Positions 45,471 through 56,149 of a stretch of DNA of 64,000 nt are shown piece after piece; positions within the stretch are counted from its first letter, which is position 1; every line of letters begins with the position of its first letter. The DNA is from Aedes albopictus (lineage: Eukaryota > Arthropoda > Insecta > Diptera > Culicidae). The stretch spans positions 379,750,706 through 379,814,705 of the forward strand of contig NC_085137.1 in assembly GCF_035046485.1 (NCBI RefSeq), in the 5' to 3' direction. Position numbers and translations under genes: made by a program. The notes beneath the pieces were generated by a model. That model did not search any database. It was not told the DNA's origin and saw nothing but the letters and a program-made list of their open reading frames with translations.

Positions 45471-47865
45471 CACAGTGTTCGAAATCGATGATTTTACGAT
45501 CAAAATTAAATAACTTTTTTTAGGTTGGTTCTAGAGGTTTGGCGTGATCTACAAAGTTTTTCTGCATGTTAAAAGGCGTCTTTTGATAAAATGTAATAAA
45601 TGATTAATCCCCCTAGAAGTGAGATAAAAATTTTATTTTTTCGAAATATTTCTCTAGAGGTTTGACGTCTTTGGCAAAGTTGTAGCCCATAATAAGAGAA
45701 CAAAAATCGTAGAACATGTCAAAGCTCCACCTCTTACGGTTTTCGAGATATGGGGCGTTTTGTGTGAAGTACCCCTTAAACTAGTTTTTTCAGTGTAGCT
45801 TCAACAGATAAAATCCTACAGTTTTGTGACCTTCTACAAACTTGTTCAGGACGTCAAAATACACATTTCTTCCGAAGATGTCAAGTCATTATATCTTGAA
45901 ACAAAAAAGTTATAGGCAAATTTATCATATTTTAAGGTGTACTTTCACCTTAAATAACTATTTCCGGCGCAGATGGCTCAGTCGGTAGTTCAAAGATTAG
46001 ACTTTTTACTACCACTTGGAGGTGGAAACCCTCGTGGGCAATAGTGGGAAAGGTGCTTTAAATACATGACAAAAACTAGTTATTTTGCATGTAATACAAG
46101 AAAAATAAATAAAAATTAATAATTTAGGATTCCGCAGTAATTTTTAGTGCATTGCGTAATTTCCAGCAATATTTTGCAACATTTTTGAGCATGATTTATT
46201 TATTTGTTTACTTAAATTAGCGACACTTTACACCAAAGGTGCATTCGTGTCGTTTTTGAGCATTGTTTTTACCAAACAGAATATTTTATTCATGCTTTTG
46301 AATTCATCTTGTTTACTATCAGATGATCAGGCAATTTCTGATAAAGTTACTTTAAAATTACCTATTTAAAGTTTTTTTTGGGGCAGTATTCATGTTATGT
46401 AGCGCTAGAAATAGGAAGAAGGAAATATTAAACAGTTCAAGATGTGCAAAACACAGAGTAGATTTTTTTTCATGTATTTATATTTATATTTGTTGTTTGA
46501 CTTTTCAACTACGGAATCGATATCCGAAAATATCAGGAGAAGCTTTGATTCGCCCGATAGCAGATTAACAGCTTTTTCGGTAATCCACGAGTTTGACTTA
46601 CACCTGGAAAGCAATTGAAATATATCAGATATAAATCAATAAAATACAGGGTGTGCCGAGAAATAAAGCGATGGTTTTTTTATTTCAAACATTATTTTTA
46701 ATCTCTTGACGTTGACCAATTACATGTTTTGACGTCCCATCGTCTGCATCATGAGTTAATTGAAGTATTTTTCATATTTTAAACAGTACTTTTCACAAAA
46801 ATCGAGTTGGAAATATTTTTTTTTTATCAAATTGATCATTTGATATAAAAGATCTACTCTATTTTCACCAGGAAATCGTCAAAATATGTATTGAAGAATG
46901 TAAAATTACAACTACCTTAATAAGAACAGCGAAGGTAAAACGCATTTGATATTCTAACCACCGTAGCTATTCAATTATATGACTATTGGGTAGGTAGTCA
47001 TTCGTTTGGACATAGATATGTTGTCATTAGTTTGAAGAAATTCAATACTTTTATTTATAACTAGCCTTAGTTATAACTCTCGGGAACAATGTTTTGTCCT
47101 GATGTTTTAATTTTTAGTGATAAAAACTCACTGGTTTTTGCAAAAACGTTGTGAAATATTGCCGGAAGAAACACAGTGCAGTAAAAATTACTGCGGGCTT
47201 CTCATTTTTTTTTTAATTTTTTTTTCTTGTATTACAGGCAAAATAATCAGTTTTTGACATGTATTTAAACCACCTTTCCCACTATTGCCCACGAGGGTTT
47301 CCACCCCCAAGTGGTAGTAAAAAGTCTAATCTTTGAACTACCGACTGAGTCATCTGCGCCATTTTGCGCCGGAAATAGTTGGTTAAGGTGAAAGTACACC
47401 TTAAAATATGATAAATTTGCCTATAACTTTTTTGTTTCAAGATATAATGACTTGACATCTTCGGAAGAAATGTGTATTTTGACGTGCTGAAAAAGTTTGT
47501 AGAAGGTCACAAAACTGTAGGATTTTATCTGTTGAATCTACACTGAAAAAACTAGTTTTAGGGGTACTTCGTACAAAACGCTCCATATCTCGAAAACCGT
47601 AAGAGGTGGAGCTTCGACATGTTCTACGATTTTTGTTCTCTTATTATGGGCTACAACTTTGCCGAAGACGTCAAAGCTCTAAAAAAATATTTCAAAAAAA
47701 TAAAATTTTTATCTCACTTCTAGGGGGATTAATCATTTATTACATTTTATCAAAAGACGCCTTTTAACATGCAGAAAAACTTTGTAGAACACGCCAAACC
47801 TCTAGAACCAACCTAAAAAAAGTTATTTAATTTTGATCGTAAAATCATCGATTTCGAACACTGTG
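45471..47865. mobile_element. Non-autonomous Transib-like element with CACAGTG ends
   Basis: The 2,395-bp element begins CACAGTGTTCGAAATCGATG and ends with the complement, flanked by the GC-rich 5-bp repeat CGTCG (45466-45470 and 47866-47870). CAC-starting heptamers and 5-bp GC-rich duplications define Transib, the superfamily that shares ancestry with RAG1. The end heptamer equals the V(D)J recombination signal heptamer. The inverted arms are about 720 bp (45471-46190 and 47145-47865), enclosing 950 bp with no transposase. Each arm contains a GGCTCAGTCGGTAG-like or diverged box A-like motif without an evident box B. Confidence 0.87.
46405..46700. other. AT-rich interior of the Transib-like element
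   Basis: No transposase or other coding frame. An ACAGGGTGTGCCGAG block at about 46647 resembles the start of another small repeat, with its partner end not found. Confidence 0.3.
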
Positions 47866-47902
47866 CGTCGTCTCCCACACCTTCGCCTCGCATCATATCA
47901 AG

Positions 47903-48103
47903 ATGATTTTTTTATGCTTCCGCCTGCGTTTTCACTCTCATCGATTCATTTATCTCTGCTGCTTGGTTGCCTCAGTTGCCTGTTTCGGCACGGCGGATGA
48001 TGCAGCAGCAGTTTCCAGTAGTCGCCGTCGCAACATTGCAGCATCAGTTTCATCATCTGATCGCACTGCCATTCGCAGCTTATTTTCTCGGTTTGGTGGT
48101 TAG
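47903..48103 (+). CDS. Candidate small secreted-peptide ORF (unrecognised)
   Basis: A 66-codon frame with an A at -3 of the ATG. The N-terminus is basic (FRLRFHSHR), then a hydrophobic core (FIYLCCLVASVA) with a good signal-peptidase site (SVA before C). The rest is Ala/Ser-rich with a tribasic RRR and ends SLFSRFGG. This is the layout of a neuropeptide or secreted-peptide precursor, but I recognise no family. The composition is partly CAG-repeat driven and the frame may be chance or a first exon. It lies in apparently single-copy DNA between the Transib-like element and a SINE. Confidence 0.25.
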   Translation: MIFLCFRLRFHSHRFIYLCCLVASVACFGTADDAAAVSSSRRRNIAASVSSSDRTAIRSLFSRFGG

Positions 48104-48436
48104 GTTAGGTCCCATCAACTCTGGAGAGTGCCAAGCGCAATGGCTTTCCCTTTTCTCCATTGAATCATTTCCCGGAATGAAAAAAAAATAATCGGAGAAG
48201 AAACCCAAAACCCACTATATACGACGAGAGGGTGCCTGCCATCAGGGCTTTATTGCCGAGAAAACGAACCGCAGCAGCAGCAAGGCGATAAAGATAAGCG
48301 AGCAAGATGAGTTTTCCCTAGCGCGCGAGACGGTCGCAGCATATTCCTCCCACGCCGCCGCGCAGTTTCATTCGGGGTTTTGTCGTCGATTTTGGTGTAA
48401 GGCCATTGGCGTAGCTGACAGTTCCCCTTTTTTTAA
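48104..48436. other. Apparently single-copy spacer
   Basis: GC-rich host-like DNA. At 48402-48420 a fragment resembling the hAT MITE terminus TGGCGTAG is visible, but no full element. Confidence 0.3.
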
Positions 48437-48636
48437 AAGACACGGACACGTTTAAAGCGTTGCAATGAGCTATTTGTTCTTTGAAGGAAGCACGACACTA
48501 GACAACGAACTAGCATGCAACGCCCAGTGGCACAGCCGAAAACTTTTCCTGACAGCTGCAACGGGAATCGGACCCGCGCTCCTCAGCACTATGCGACTAA
48601 AGGCTTGGTGACCTTAGCCGCACGACCACGAAGCCA
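48437..48636 (-). mobile_element. tRNA-derived SINE (family C)
   Basis: It shares with the 17-kb copy the blocks CACGGACACG, CACGACACTAGACAACG, GCATGCAACGCCCAGTGGC and TTAGCCGCACGACCACGAAG. The head, with its box B (complement of GGGAATCGGACCCG), lies on the right, so it is on the minus strand. No clear target duplication. Confidence 0.85.
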
Positions 48637-48639
48637 TTT

Positions 48640-49295
48640 CGCAGAACAGACGCTGTTTAAGCCGCACCTCTTTGGTGAAAAAACGCTTGAGACGAACTTT
48701 CTTAGTCTAGCTGAAGTCTAGAGACAATAGCTTGTTAACTCGCCATTTTGAAAGACACTACGATATGTAGAAGCTTCATTCATTGATTTTTCACAAAAGC
48801 TATGTTCCCAGCAGTTTTAGTGCATTTAATATGCAATATTTTTTTTTCCAAAGACAGCAAAGCTCTATATCCTGAATTTAAAAAGTTATTCGTGGTTCTC
48901 TTCTTAAAATGGCTTATTTTTGACACTCTTTTTATCTTGTTCAAAAGGTATTATTCTCATCTTTCAATGGTGAAAAACGAACAAGGGGTTTTCCGGCTAA
49001 AGCGGTTAAATTAAGTTTGAAAATATAAGATACATATATGAATTTGTCGTCTTCGACAAAAATGTGTGATATTGAAAGTATGAAAAGTATTCAAAACAAA
49101 GTATTCTGAAAAAATCGACCAATCAAAACATATTAAAAGAAAACCGTTCCTTCTAAGGGATTTTAGTTCCTGGTCGAAATTCATAGGAATAAACGGTTTT
49201 CTTCCAATATGTTATATTATGTGGAAAAAGTAAATTACCCTCGTAAGTTTTCCATTTTTTTGTGCCCTGACATGAACAATAAAAAACTCTGTGAT
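48640..49295. other. AT-rich spacer, nothing recognised
   Basis: Short frames only; no repeat or coding motif that I can support. Confidence 0.35.
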
Positions 49296-49479
49296 ATTTG
49301 GAATTATTCCAGAGATTCTTTTAGAAATATCTACAAAATCAGCTGACCCTTCTTGGCTAGCCACGTTAGCTTGGGAAAGATCGTTTTAAAGTTTCAGTTA
49401 CTTTTCTTCACTGCAACACCTTTTCACATAAACGTCTGTCGGTTCATAAAATACTGCCGAATCACAGGTCGTACGCATT

Positions 49480-50740
49480 TATGTAGTAGAAAGGAGAGTT
49501 CCAGAGATTTCTAGAATGTTAAGCTATTTCTATAAAATTCTCGAAAACATTCCAAAATTTCTCTCCAGAATGCTTCTCTCTTGAACGTAGACTAATCTCC
49601 AGAAAATTCTCAAAGTTTAATCAATTTCGATGTTCCAGAACTTTTTAGAAGGTTCATTTTATATTTTTTCATGAACGCTCACCAACTCCCAAACATTCTC
49701 GGCATTAAAACATGTGTTCCAGGAAATTCCAAAGGGTTCGTTTTCTTATTCTTTCTGCTGCTTTTAACGTTTCAGCGGCTTCTTGAAAGTTCCAGGAATT
49801 TAAAGCAGTACGATGTTCCAGAATATTCTAGAGGATTTTTATGTTTTTTATAACGTTCAGTAGCTTCTAGAAATATCTCAAAAAATTTATGAAATTTGTT
49901 TCAGAAAATTATTGCAGGTTTTTTTTTCTGGAACATTCACAAACTTCTAGACACTTTTCGTAAATTTAAAATGTTTACAAAAGGTTCATAGTCTTGTTTT
50001 TAGGACATCCAGTAACATCTCGAAAGTTCTTATAATCTTAAGAATTTTGATAATAGGTTCTAGAACATACCCGTAGATTATTATTCATCTTTTTAAACAC
50101 TCAGTAATCTTCAGAAAGTTCTCGAAATTTTATGTTATTTGATGTTTCAGAACATCCCAAAAGGTACTTTATTCTTTCTTGAACGATTATTAACTTCCAG
50201 AAAGTTCTCAAAATTAAAAATAAATGTGTAACAGAACATTCCATAAGGTTCTTCTAATTTTTGTAGCATACATAAAGTTTTCCGTATATGAGAAAGTATG
50301 ATATTCCAGAGTGTCTCAGATGATTGTTTTACTTTAGGAATATTCAGTAACTTCCAGAAGGTTTCTGGAAATTTTATAAATTGTTATGTTGCAGGACATT
50401 CAAAAAGGATTTTTTTTGCATTTTTGGTTGTTTCCTAACTTCCATAAAGTTTTATAAATTTTATTAGGTTTGATGTGGAGAACATTCTAGAACCTTCTAA
50501 AAAGCAACTTATAAGTGGTCAATTGAAGAGGAAGTTCTCAGTTACTAACTGTGGTAGAGCTCATAGACAGAAGCTCATAGCTGAGAAGCAGGTTTTGTCC
50601 CAGTTGAGATGTTGGGCCAAGTAAAAGAAGAAGAAGATGTTCCATAATACTGCAGAAGGTTCTTCCCCTTCTTTTGAAACGTTCGGAAACATCAAGGAGA
50701 TTCTCGAAACTTTAAGAAGTTCAATACTCCAATCATGGAG
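49480..50740. repeat. Degenerate tandem array with HSE-like pentamer phasing
   Basis: Diverged units of about 100-115 bp, each with a TTCCAGAACATTCTAGAAGGTTC-like block. Within the blocks GAA and TTC alternate every 5 bp, as in heat-shock elements. Examples: 50480-50497 (four perfect units), 49816-49828 (three), 50114-50126 (three), 50194-50206 (three), 49633-49655 (five with one mismatch). A Feilai-like fragment and then an RTE copy interrupt or abut the array. No gene is seen. Confidence 0.65.
50525..50637 (+). mobile_element. 5'-truncated Feilai-like SINE
   Basis: It matches the 3' half of the SINE at 32018-32300: CAGTTACTAACTGTGG, AGCTGAGAAGCAGG, TTTGTCCCAGT and an AAGAAGAAG tail. It is on the plus strand and diverged, inserted in the HSE-like array. 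Confidence 0.75.
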
Positions 50741-50742
50741 AA

Positions 50743-51826
50743 TCATGGAAAATCATGGACAAAAATGGCTTTCCTGGGAAGCTGACTAGACTGATTAAAG
50801 CAACGATGGACGGTATGCAAAACTGCGTAAGGGTTTCGGGTGAACTATCTAGTGCATTCGAATCTCGCCGGGGACTGCGACAAGGTGACGGACTCTCATG
50901 TCTACTCTTCAACATCGCGCTGGAAGGTGTGATGCGACGAGCCGGGCTCAACAGCCGGGGAACGATTTTCACAAAATCCGGACAATTTGTGTGCTTTGCG
51001 GACGACATGGACATTATTGCCAGAACATTTGGAACGGTGGCAGAGCTGTACACCCGCCTGAAACGCGAAGCAGCAAAGGTCGGACTGGTGGTGAATGCCT
51101 CAAAAACAAAGTACATGCTGGTAGGCGGAACCGAAAACGACCGGATCCGTCTGGGTAGTAATGTTACGATAGACGGGGATACTTTCGAGGTGGTGGAGGA
51201 ATTCGTCTACCTCGGATCCTTACTGACGGCTGACAACAACGTGAACCGTGAAATTCGGAGGCGCATCATCAGCGGAAGTCGGGCCTACTACGGGCTCCAG
51301 AAGAAACTGCGGTCGAAAAAGATTCACCCACGCACCAAATGCACCATGTACAAAACGCTAATAAGACCGGTGATCCTCTACGGGCACGAGACATGGACCA
51401 TGCTCGAGGAGGACCTGCAAGCACTCGGAGTTTTCGAACGACGCGTGCTAAGGACGATCTTCGGCGGTGTGAAGGAGAAAGGTGTGTGGCGGAGAAGAAT
51501 GAACCACGAGCTCGCTGCACTTTACGGCGAACCCAGCATCCAGAAGGCGGCCAAAGCCGGAAGGATACGGTGGGCAGGGCATGTTGCAAGAATGCCGGAC
51601 AACAACCCTGCAAAGCTGGTGTTTGCAACAGATCTGGTTGGCACAAGAAGGCGTGGAGCGCAGAGAGTACGATGGGCGGACCAGGTGGAGCGTGACTTGG
51701 CGAGCATCGGGCGCGACCGAGGATGGAGAGCGGCAGCCACGAACCGTGTATTATGGAGAAATATTGTTGATTCAGTTTTATCTTAAATTTGATGTAATAC
51801 TAAATAAATGAATGAATGAATGAAAA
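50743..51826 (+). pseudogene. 5'-truncated RTE-clade retrotransposon (RT C-terminal half)
   Basis: An open frame to 51786 (343 codons from the ATG at 50755, which is internal, not the true start). It carries RT motif B GLRQGDGLSCLLFN, catalytic FADD at residues 81-84, the EIRRRIISGSRAYYGL block and RWAGHVARM near the C-terminus, in the order seen in RTE-clade proteins. Endonuclease and RT motif A are missing. The 3' end is an (AATG)n tail (51804-51824), the short tandem tail typical of RTE. It is dead because of truncation, yet its frame is free of stops, so it is fairly young. Confidence 0.85.
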
Positions 51827-51849
51827 TGCTTAGTTAATTTTTGAATTTT

Positions 51850-53260
51850 GTAGAGATTTCCTTATAAATTAATCTAGGAACATTTTCTACAAAAATCCCT
51901 AGATTTCTTTCGATATTGTTTCATGGATTTTATTCAAAAATCCTCCAGGATTTTTTTTTCGACAAAATTTTTCAAAGATGTCTTTGAAAATTTTTTCAGT
52001 GGTTCTTCTAGAAATTTCTTTGAAAATTCCTTTAAAAAAACCTTATGAGATTCCTCCAATAATTTGTGCAAAGATTCCAAGTCCAAGCAAATGTTCCGTG
52101 GATTTGTTCCAAATTTCATCTATGGATTCTTTCAGAAATTACTTCAAGAATTCGGTCTTAAATCCTATTCGGCATTTTTTTCCCTTTTTTTTTTCCAGGG
52201 ATTCATTAAGAAATTTCTGCAGGGCTTCTTTCAAATATTCCCCTATGAATTTCAACAAAAAATTCCCAGATATCCATGGATTCCTTCTAAAACAGGCTTT
52301 AGAAATTCTTCTATCATTTCCAAAAAATCTACCAGGAAAATATTAAGAAATGTCTTAAGGGCTTCCTCCAGTTATTTCCTCATGGATTTCTTTCGAAATT
52401 TCCCCAAGAATTCATAAGGTAGATTTCCATGGCTTCCTTCTGAAATTCCACCCTGGAATGGCTTTAGAAGTTCATCTAGGGATTCGTTAAACAACTCTTC
52501 AGAATTTTCTCCAGAGATTCGTTTATCTACAGCGATTTGTTTAGAAATTATTTCAAAGATTCTTTTATAAACTCCTTCAGTGGTTTCTTCAGAAAATTGT
52601 CCAGTCATTTCTCAATAAATTCGTTCTTCAGTTCAACAGAGAATTAGTTCAGGAATTTATTCAACCAGGAATTCATCAAAAGATCCCTGCAAGAGTTCAT
52701 ACAAAGATTCCTCCAGGATTTCCTCCAGGTATTGCTGCATGTATTACCCCACGAATTTATCCGGTATTTGCTCTAATGATAACTCCAATAATTCCACCGA
52801 CTTTTCAGGAAATTTATTCAAAATTATTTCCTGGGAATTTCTACGGGAATTCTTTAAGAAATATGTCAAGAGTTTTGGCAGACGCTTTACATTTCTCCAG
52901 GCATTCGTACAGGATTTATTTCAGAATTTCGTCAACAGATTTCTCCAAGGCATCCCCCCATAAATAGGATATTCAGTTAGAAGTGCTTCCCAAGATTTCC
53001 ACAAGGTTTCTACAGAAGATTTTATCAGAAATTTCTGCAGGTTTATTTTTTTCTTCAAACATTTCTGATGGCCCTTCTTTGAGACCATATTTTTCATGTC
53101 CATCAATTTCTTCAAAATTTTGGTGATTTCCTCAGGAATTTCATCAAAGAATTTCTTCAAAAGTTCTTCCATGGAGATTTTCAGAAAATAATGAAAAATT
53201 TCTTCACAACTCCCACAGGGATTGCTTCGGAAATTCTTCCCAGGGTTTCTTCATGTTGTT
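51850..53260. repeat. Minisatellite field 2, pyrimidine-side orientation
   Basis: Decayed units (GATTCCTCCAGGATTTCCTCC, AATTTCTTCAAAG) in the same top-strand orientation as 28.4-29.1 kb. Frames are Phe/Ser-rich artefacts. Confidence 0.75.
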
Positions 53261-53857
53261 GTTTTTAGAACTTGCCTTTGCAGTTTCATGAGAAATATCT
53301 CCTGGGATGTCTCCAGAGACCCCTGCAGAATTTGGTCAGATATTCTTCCGGGGATGTAGCAAAAGTTCTTTCAGAAATTGCAGAAAAGTATTGAAGAAAT
53401 CTTTAAGGAAGTCTAAAAGAAATTTCTCAGAGATCCCTGGAAGATTGAATCTCTTAAAAGTCTCATGGATATACTAATCTAAACCCAGTGAGGAAATTCG
53501 GTGACATATTTTGGAAGAAATCATGGATAAAAATTCTTGAAGCAACTGCTGAAGTTCTTCGTTGCATGAATACCTAGGCTTATATCTAGGAGAATACCTG
53601 AATATGATGCCTTCTTACTTCTCTGAAAATTTTTTAGAGATTTCTGGTGAAACTTTGCAAGTTATTCCAAAGAAAAAAAACTTAAGAAGTTTCTGGAGGG
53701 ATTCCTGGACAATCCATTTTTGTGGGGCTCTCTTAAAAATGTATCTGAAGTAATTCTCTGAAAAAATTCTAATGTTATTCTTGAAAAAAAAATCCTGAAG
53801 GAGTTCTTTATAGATCCAGTGATAATTAAAAAAAAGTATTGAAAGAGCCACTGTAAT

Positions 53858-54097
53858 CACTGGCGTAGACACGGGGGGGGTTTTAGGGTTAAAACCCCCC
53901 CCCCTAGAGCCAAAATTTGTGGAACAAATTTTCAGTATAAAGTGCTTTACGACGAAAAAATTTTTTGGCTGCGCCGCTATTTTCAAACTACGAATACAAT
54001 TACTTATTACTATTTACAAAATATAAGTGTTAAATCAAAAAAGGTATCATTGACCGCTGAAAACCCCTCCCAGAGACAATTTCTGGCTACGCCACTG
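53858..54097. mobile_element. hAT-type MITE, 240 bp
   Basis: Ends CACTGGCGTAG and CTACGCCACTG, flanked by the 8-bp repeat ACTGTAAT at 53850-53857 and 54098-54105. The interior has G-rich then C-rich runs around TTTTAGGGTTAAAA that form a strong hairpin. The 8-bp duplication supports hAT. No coding capacity. Confidence 0.9.
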
Positions 54098-54424
54098 ACT
54101 GTAATAATACCTGGAAGAGCTGGAGAACCCTCAGCAGGTTATTATATCAAGAAATATTTCTTGAAAAATGCTAATGAATAAACTCTGGAATAATTTCTTC
54201 AGCAATTGTTAAAAGTATTATTGAGAAACTCTGAAATAATGTCTGAATAAATCCTAGGAAGGTAAGCCTGGAGGAACTATTGGAGAAATCCCTGAAGGAA
54301 CTCCCACAAGCATTTCTTGAGAACCGTCCATAATTGATGTAGCATTCTAGGGGGAAGGAGCGAGTATATGGTTTTGCTATGTACCATGTATTAGGTATGA
54401 GAAAATTGGTTACGAGTGGATAAC

Positions 54425-54473
54425 TGACACTGAGGAAGATTACAAGTGGTAGTCGAAATACGCGTATCTGTCA
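54425..54473 (+). ncRNA. Hammerhead-ribozyme-like motif
   Basis: Read 5'-3': stem I TGACA (54425-54429), core CTGAGGA (54430-54436), one extra A, stem II GATTAC/GTAGTC with loop AAGTG, core GAA (54455-54457), stem III ATACGCGTAT (self-complementary), cleavage-site C (54468), stem I partner TGTCA (54469-54473). All invariant hammerhead positions (CUGANGA, GAA, A-U at 15.1-16.1, H17) are met and stem I and II pair fully. The short palindromic stem III resembles that of dimeric hammerheads in Penelope-like elements. The extra A after the CUGANGA box may lower activity. Confidence 0.65.
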
Positions 54474-54874
54474 AAGGATAAGCAACATAGGGCGGAATTA
54501 AAAGGTACGAAACTGATTACACTCATTCGAAAAAAGCAAACCGTTAAAGGAATTTCTGAAAAAATTTCAGAATCTCAGTGAAAAAAATTCTCCTAGAATT
54601 GTAGTTTCTGGAGAAAAGTTTGAAGGAATCCCAGGAGAAACCCCTGGAGAACTAAATAGAAGAATTTTCGAAGAATTCCAAAAGAACAACTTCAGAAAAA
54701 AAAAATCTGACAAAAATTCTGGAGCGTTTTTTTTACAAATGTTTGCAAAAATAACAAGCATGAACTTATGTGGCAACATGTTGCCTATGGAATCCCTTCA
54801 GGAAATCCAGGAAGAGTATCGAAAGGAATTTCTGATGAAACCCGCGGAAAAATCCATGAATAGTAGGGTGAGGC

Positions 54875-55670
54875 TTATTTTTGATAAAATCTATACAAGG
54901 CATGATTTCCAAAGTGGAAAGTGATCTACAGCTTGGAACAAGTGAGCTGTGTAAAAATAAGCGATTTTGGTTGAAATTTAGTGGTGGCGCAAGAGTTTAT
55001 GATTAGAGTAAACATTAAAAAAAACTTCACATTTAATTTTAAAACATAACATATTTTTGTTGTTGGGGTGGATACTAAAATAGGACATTTTTATGAAAAT
55101 TTAATAAATTTTACAGGTATCCAATAATGGTCAAATTTTTCTCGAATCTTTATTTGTCATCAAATTCTGAACAATCAAAATGAAACCATTTTTAATATTT
55201 TTGGTGTCAAAAAAAAAATCTTGGTTCGAGTCCTAACGGTCTGAAAATGCACTTGAAAACAACGAAACAAATGATTGATACTTTTTTATTTAAACTGTGA
55301 AAGAAAAATGACGAAAAACATTTCATTTGGTTCCATACATTTTTCTTTATATTTTTTGGATTTTTTTTTTAAATTCGTTAATAGTTAATTTTAGTTGGAT
55401 AAATAAAAAGGTTTGTCTACATTTTCATTTAATTCTTAGATATCAAAAATCTCAAAAATTGTTTTCTTTTGCATGTTTTAAAAATCAATGAAAAAAGGGA
55501 AATCTAGAAAAAATAGTTTGCGTTTGACTATCCATAATTACGTGGCAAATTTTGAGACATAATTTCAATCCAACAAACCATTTTCGAGTTATTTGTATCT
55601 TATTGAAGAAAAATAGATTTTTCTCATACGCCTTTTTCAAAAGTAAGGTGTGTTTGAGCCTTGTTCTCTT
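54875..55670. other. AT-rich spacer, nothing recognised
   Basis: No repeat structure or coding signature beyond AT-rich low complexity. Confidence 0.35.
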
Positions 55671-55679
55671 GAAAAAATA

Positions 55680-56135
55680 AGCCGTAATCTTGAATTTTGA
55701 GCCGCCCTTTTGAATTCAAGTACGCCAGATTGTAAATTCTGGTGACGGTTTTTGGACTCCTGCGTGGTTCTAGGGTCTAATACTCCATTGAACAACCACC
55801 ATCTTGAATATTGGACCGCATCTTTGTTATTCTGATAACTATTTTTGAACTCTGGAAATCCTTCGTATACTCATATTGAATGTTTTATTATCCAAAAACA
55901 CCATTGAGCTGTCGCCATTTTGAATTTTGGGACGTCATCTTAGATTTTAAATCGCCATCTTAGATATTCTGTTCGCCATTTTTGGGCTCCGGACATCTTT
56001 CTCATATCAAATATACCCATATGGTGTGGTTTAGGGTCCAAAACTCTATTATACAGCCGCCATCTTGAATTTGGAGCAGCCATTTTGAATTTTGGGCCGA
56101 CATCGTGGAATTTCTTGTCCTCAGTGTTCATTTCT
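55680..56135. repeat. Degenerate CCGCCATCTTGAATTTTGG tandem repeat
   Basis: Short blocks such as GCCATTTTGAATTTTGGG, GCCGCCATCTTGAATT and CGCCATCTTAGATTTT recur irregularly, with GACTCC / TCTGG variants between. Confidence 0.65.
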
Positions 56136-56149
56136 GCACAAAATTAATC

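Larger units (their letters stand above)
53300..54870. repeat. Minisatellite field 2, purine-side orientation
   Basis: Units turn to GGAATTTCTGAAAAAATTTC and CCTGGAAGAGCTGGAG, the complement of the preceding section. Interrupted by a hAT MITE (53858-54097) and by a short unrelated repeat with a hammerhead-like fold (54340-54545). Confidence 0.7.

Noticed and set aside
45960..46050. Functional tRNA inside the Transib-like arms
   Set aside because: A GGCTCAGTCGGTAG box A-like motif is present but no box B or cloverleaf can be completed.
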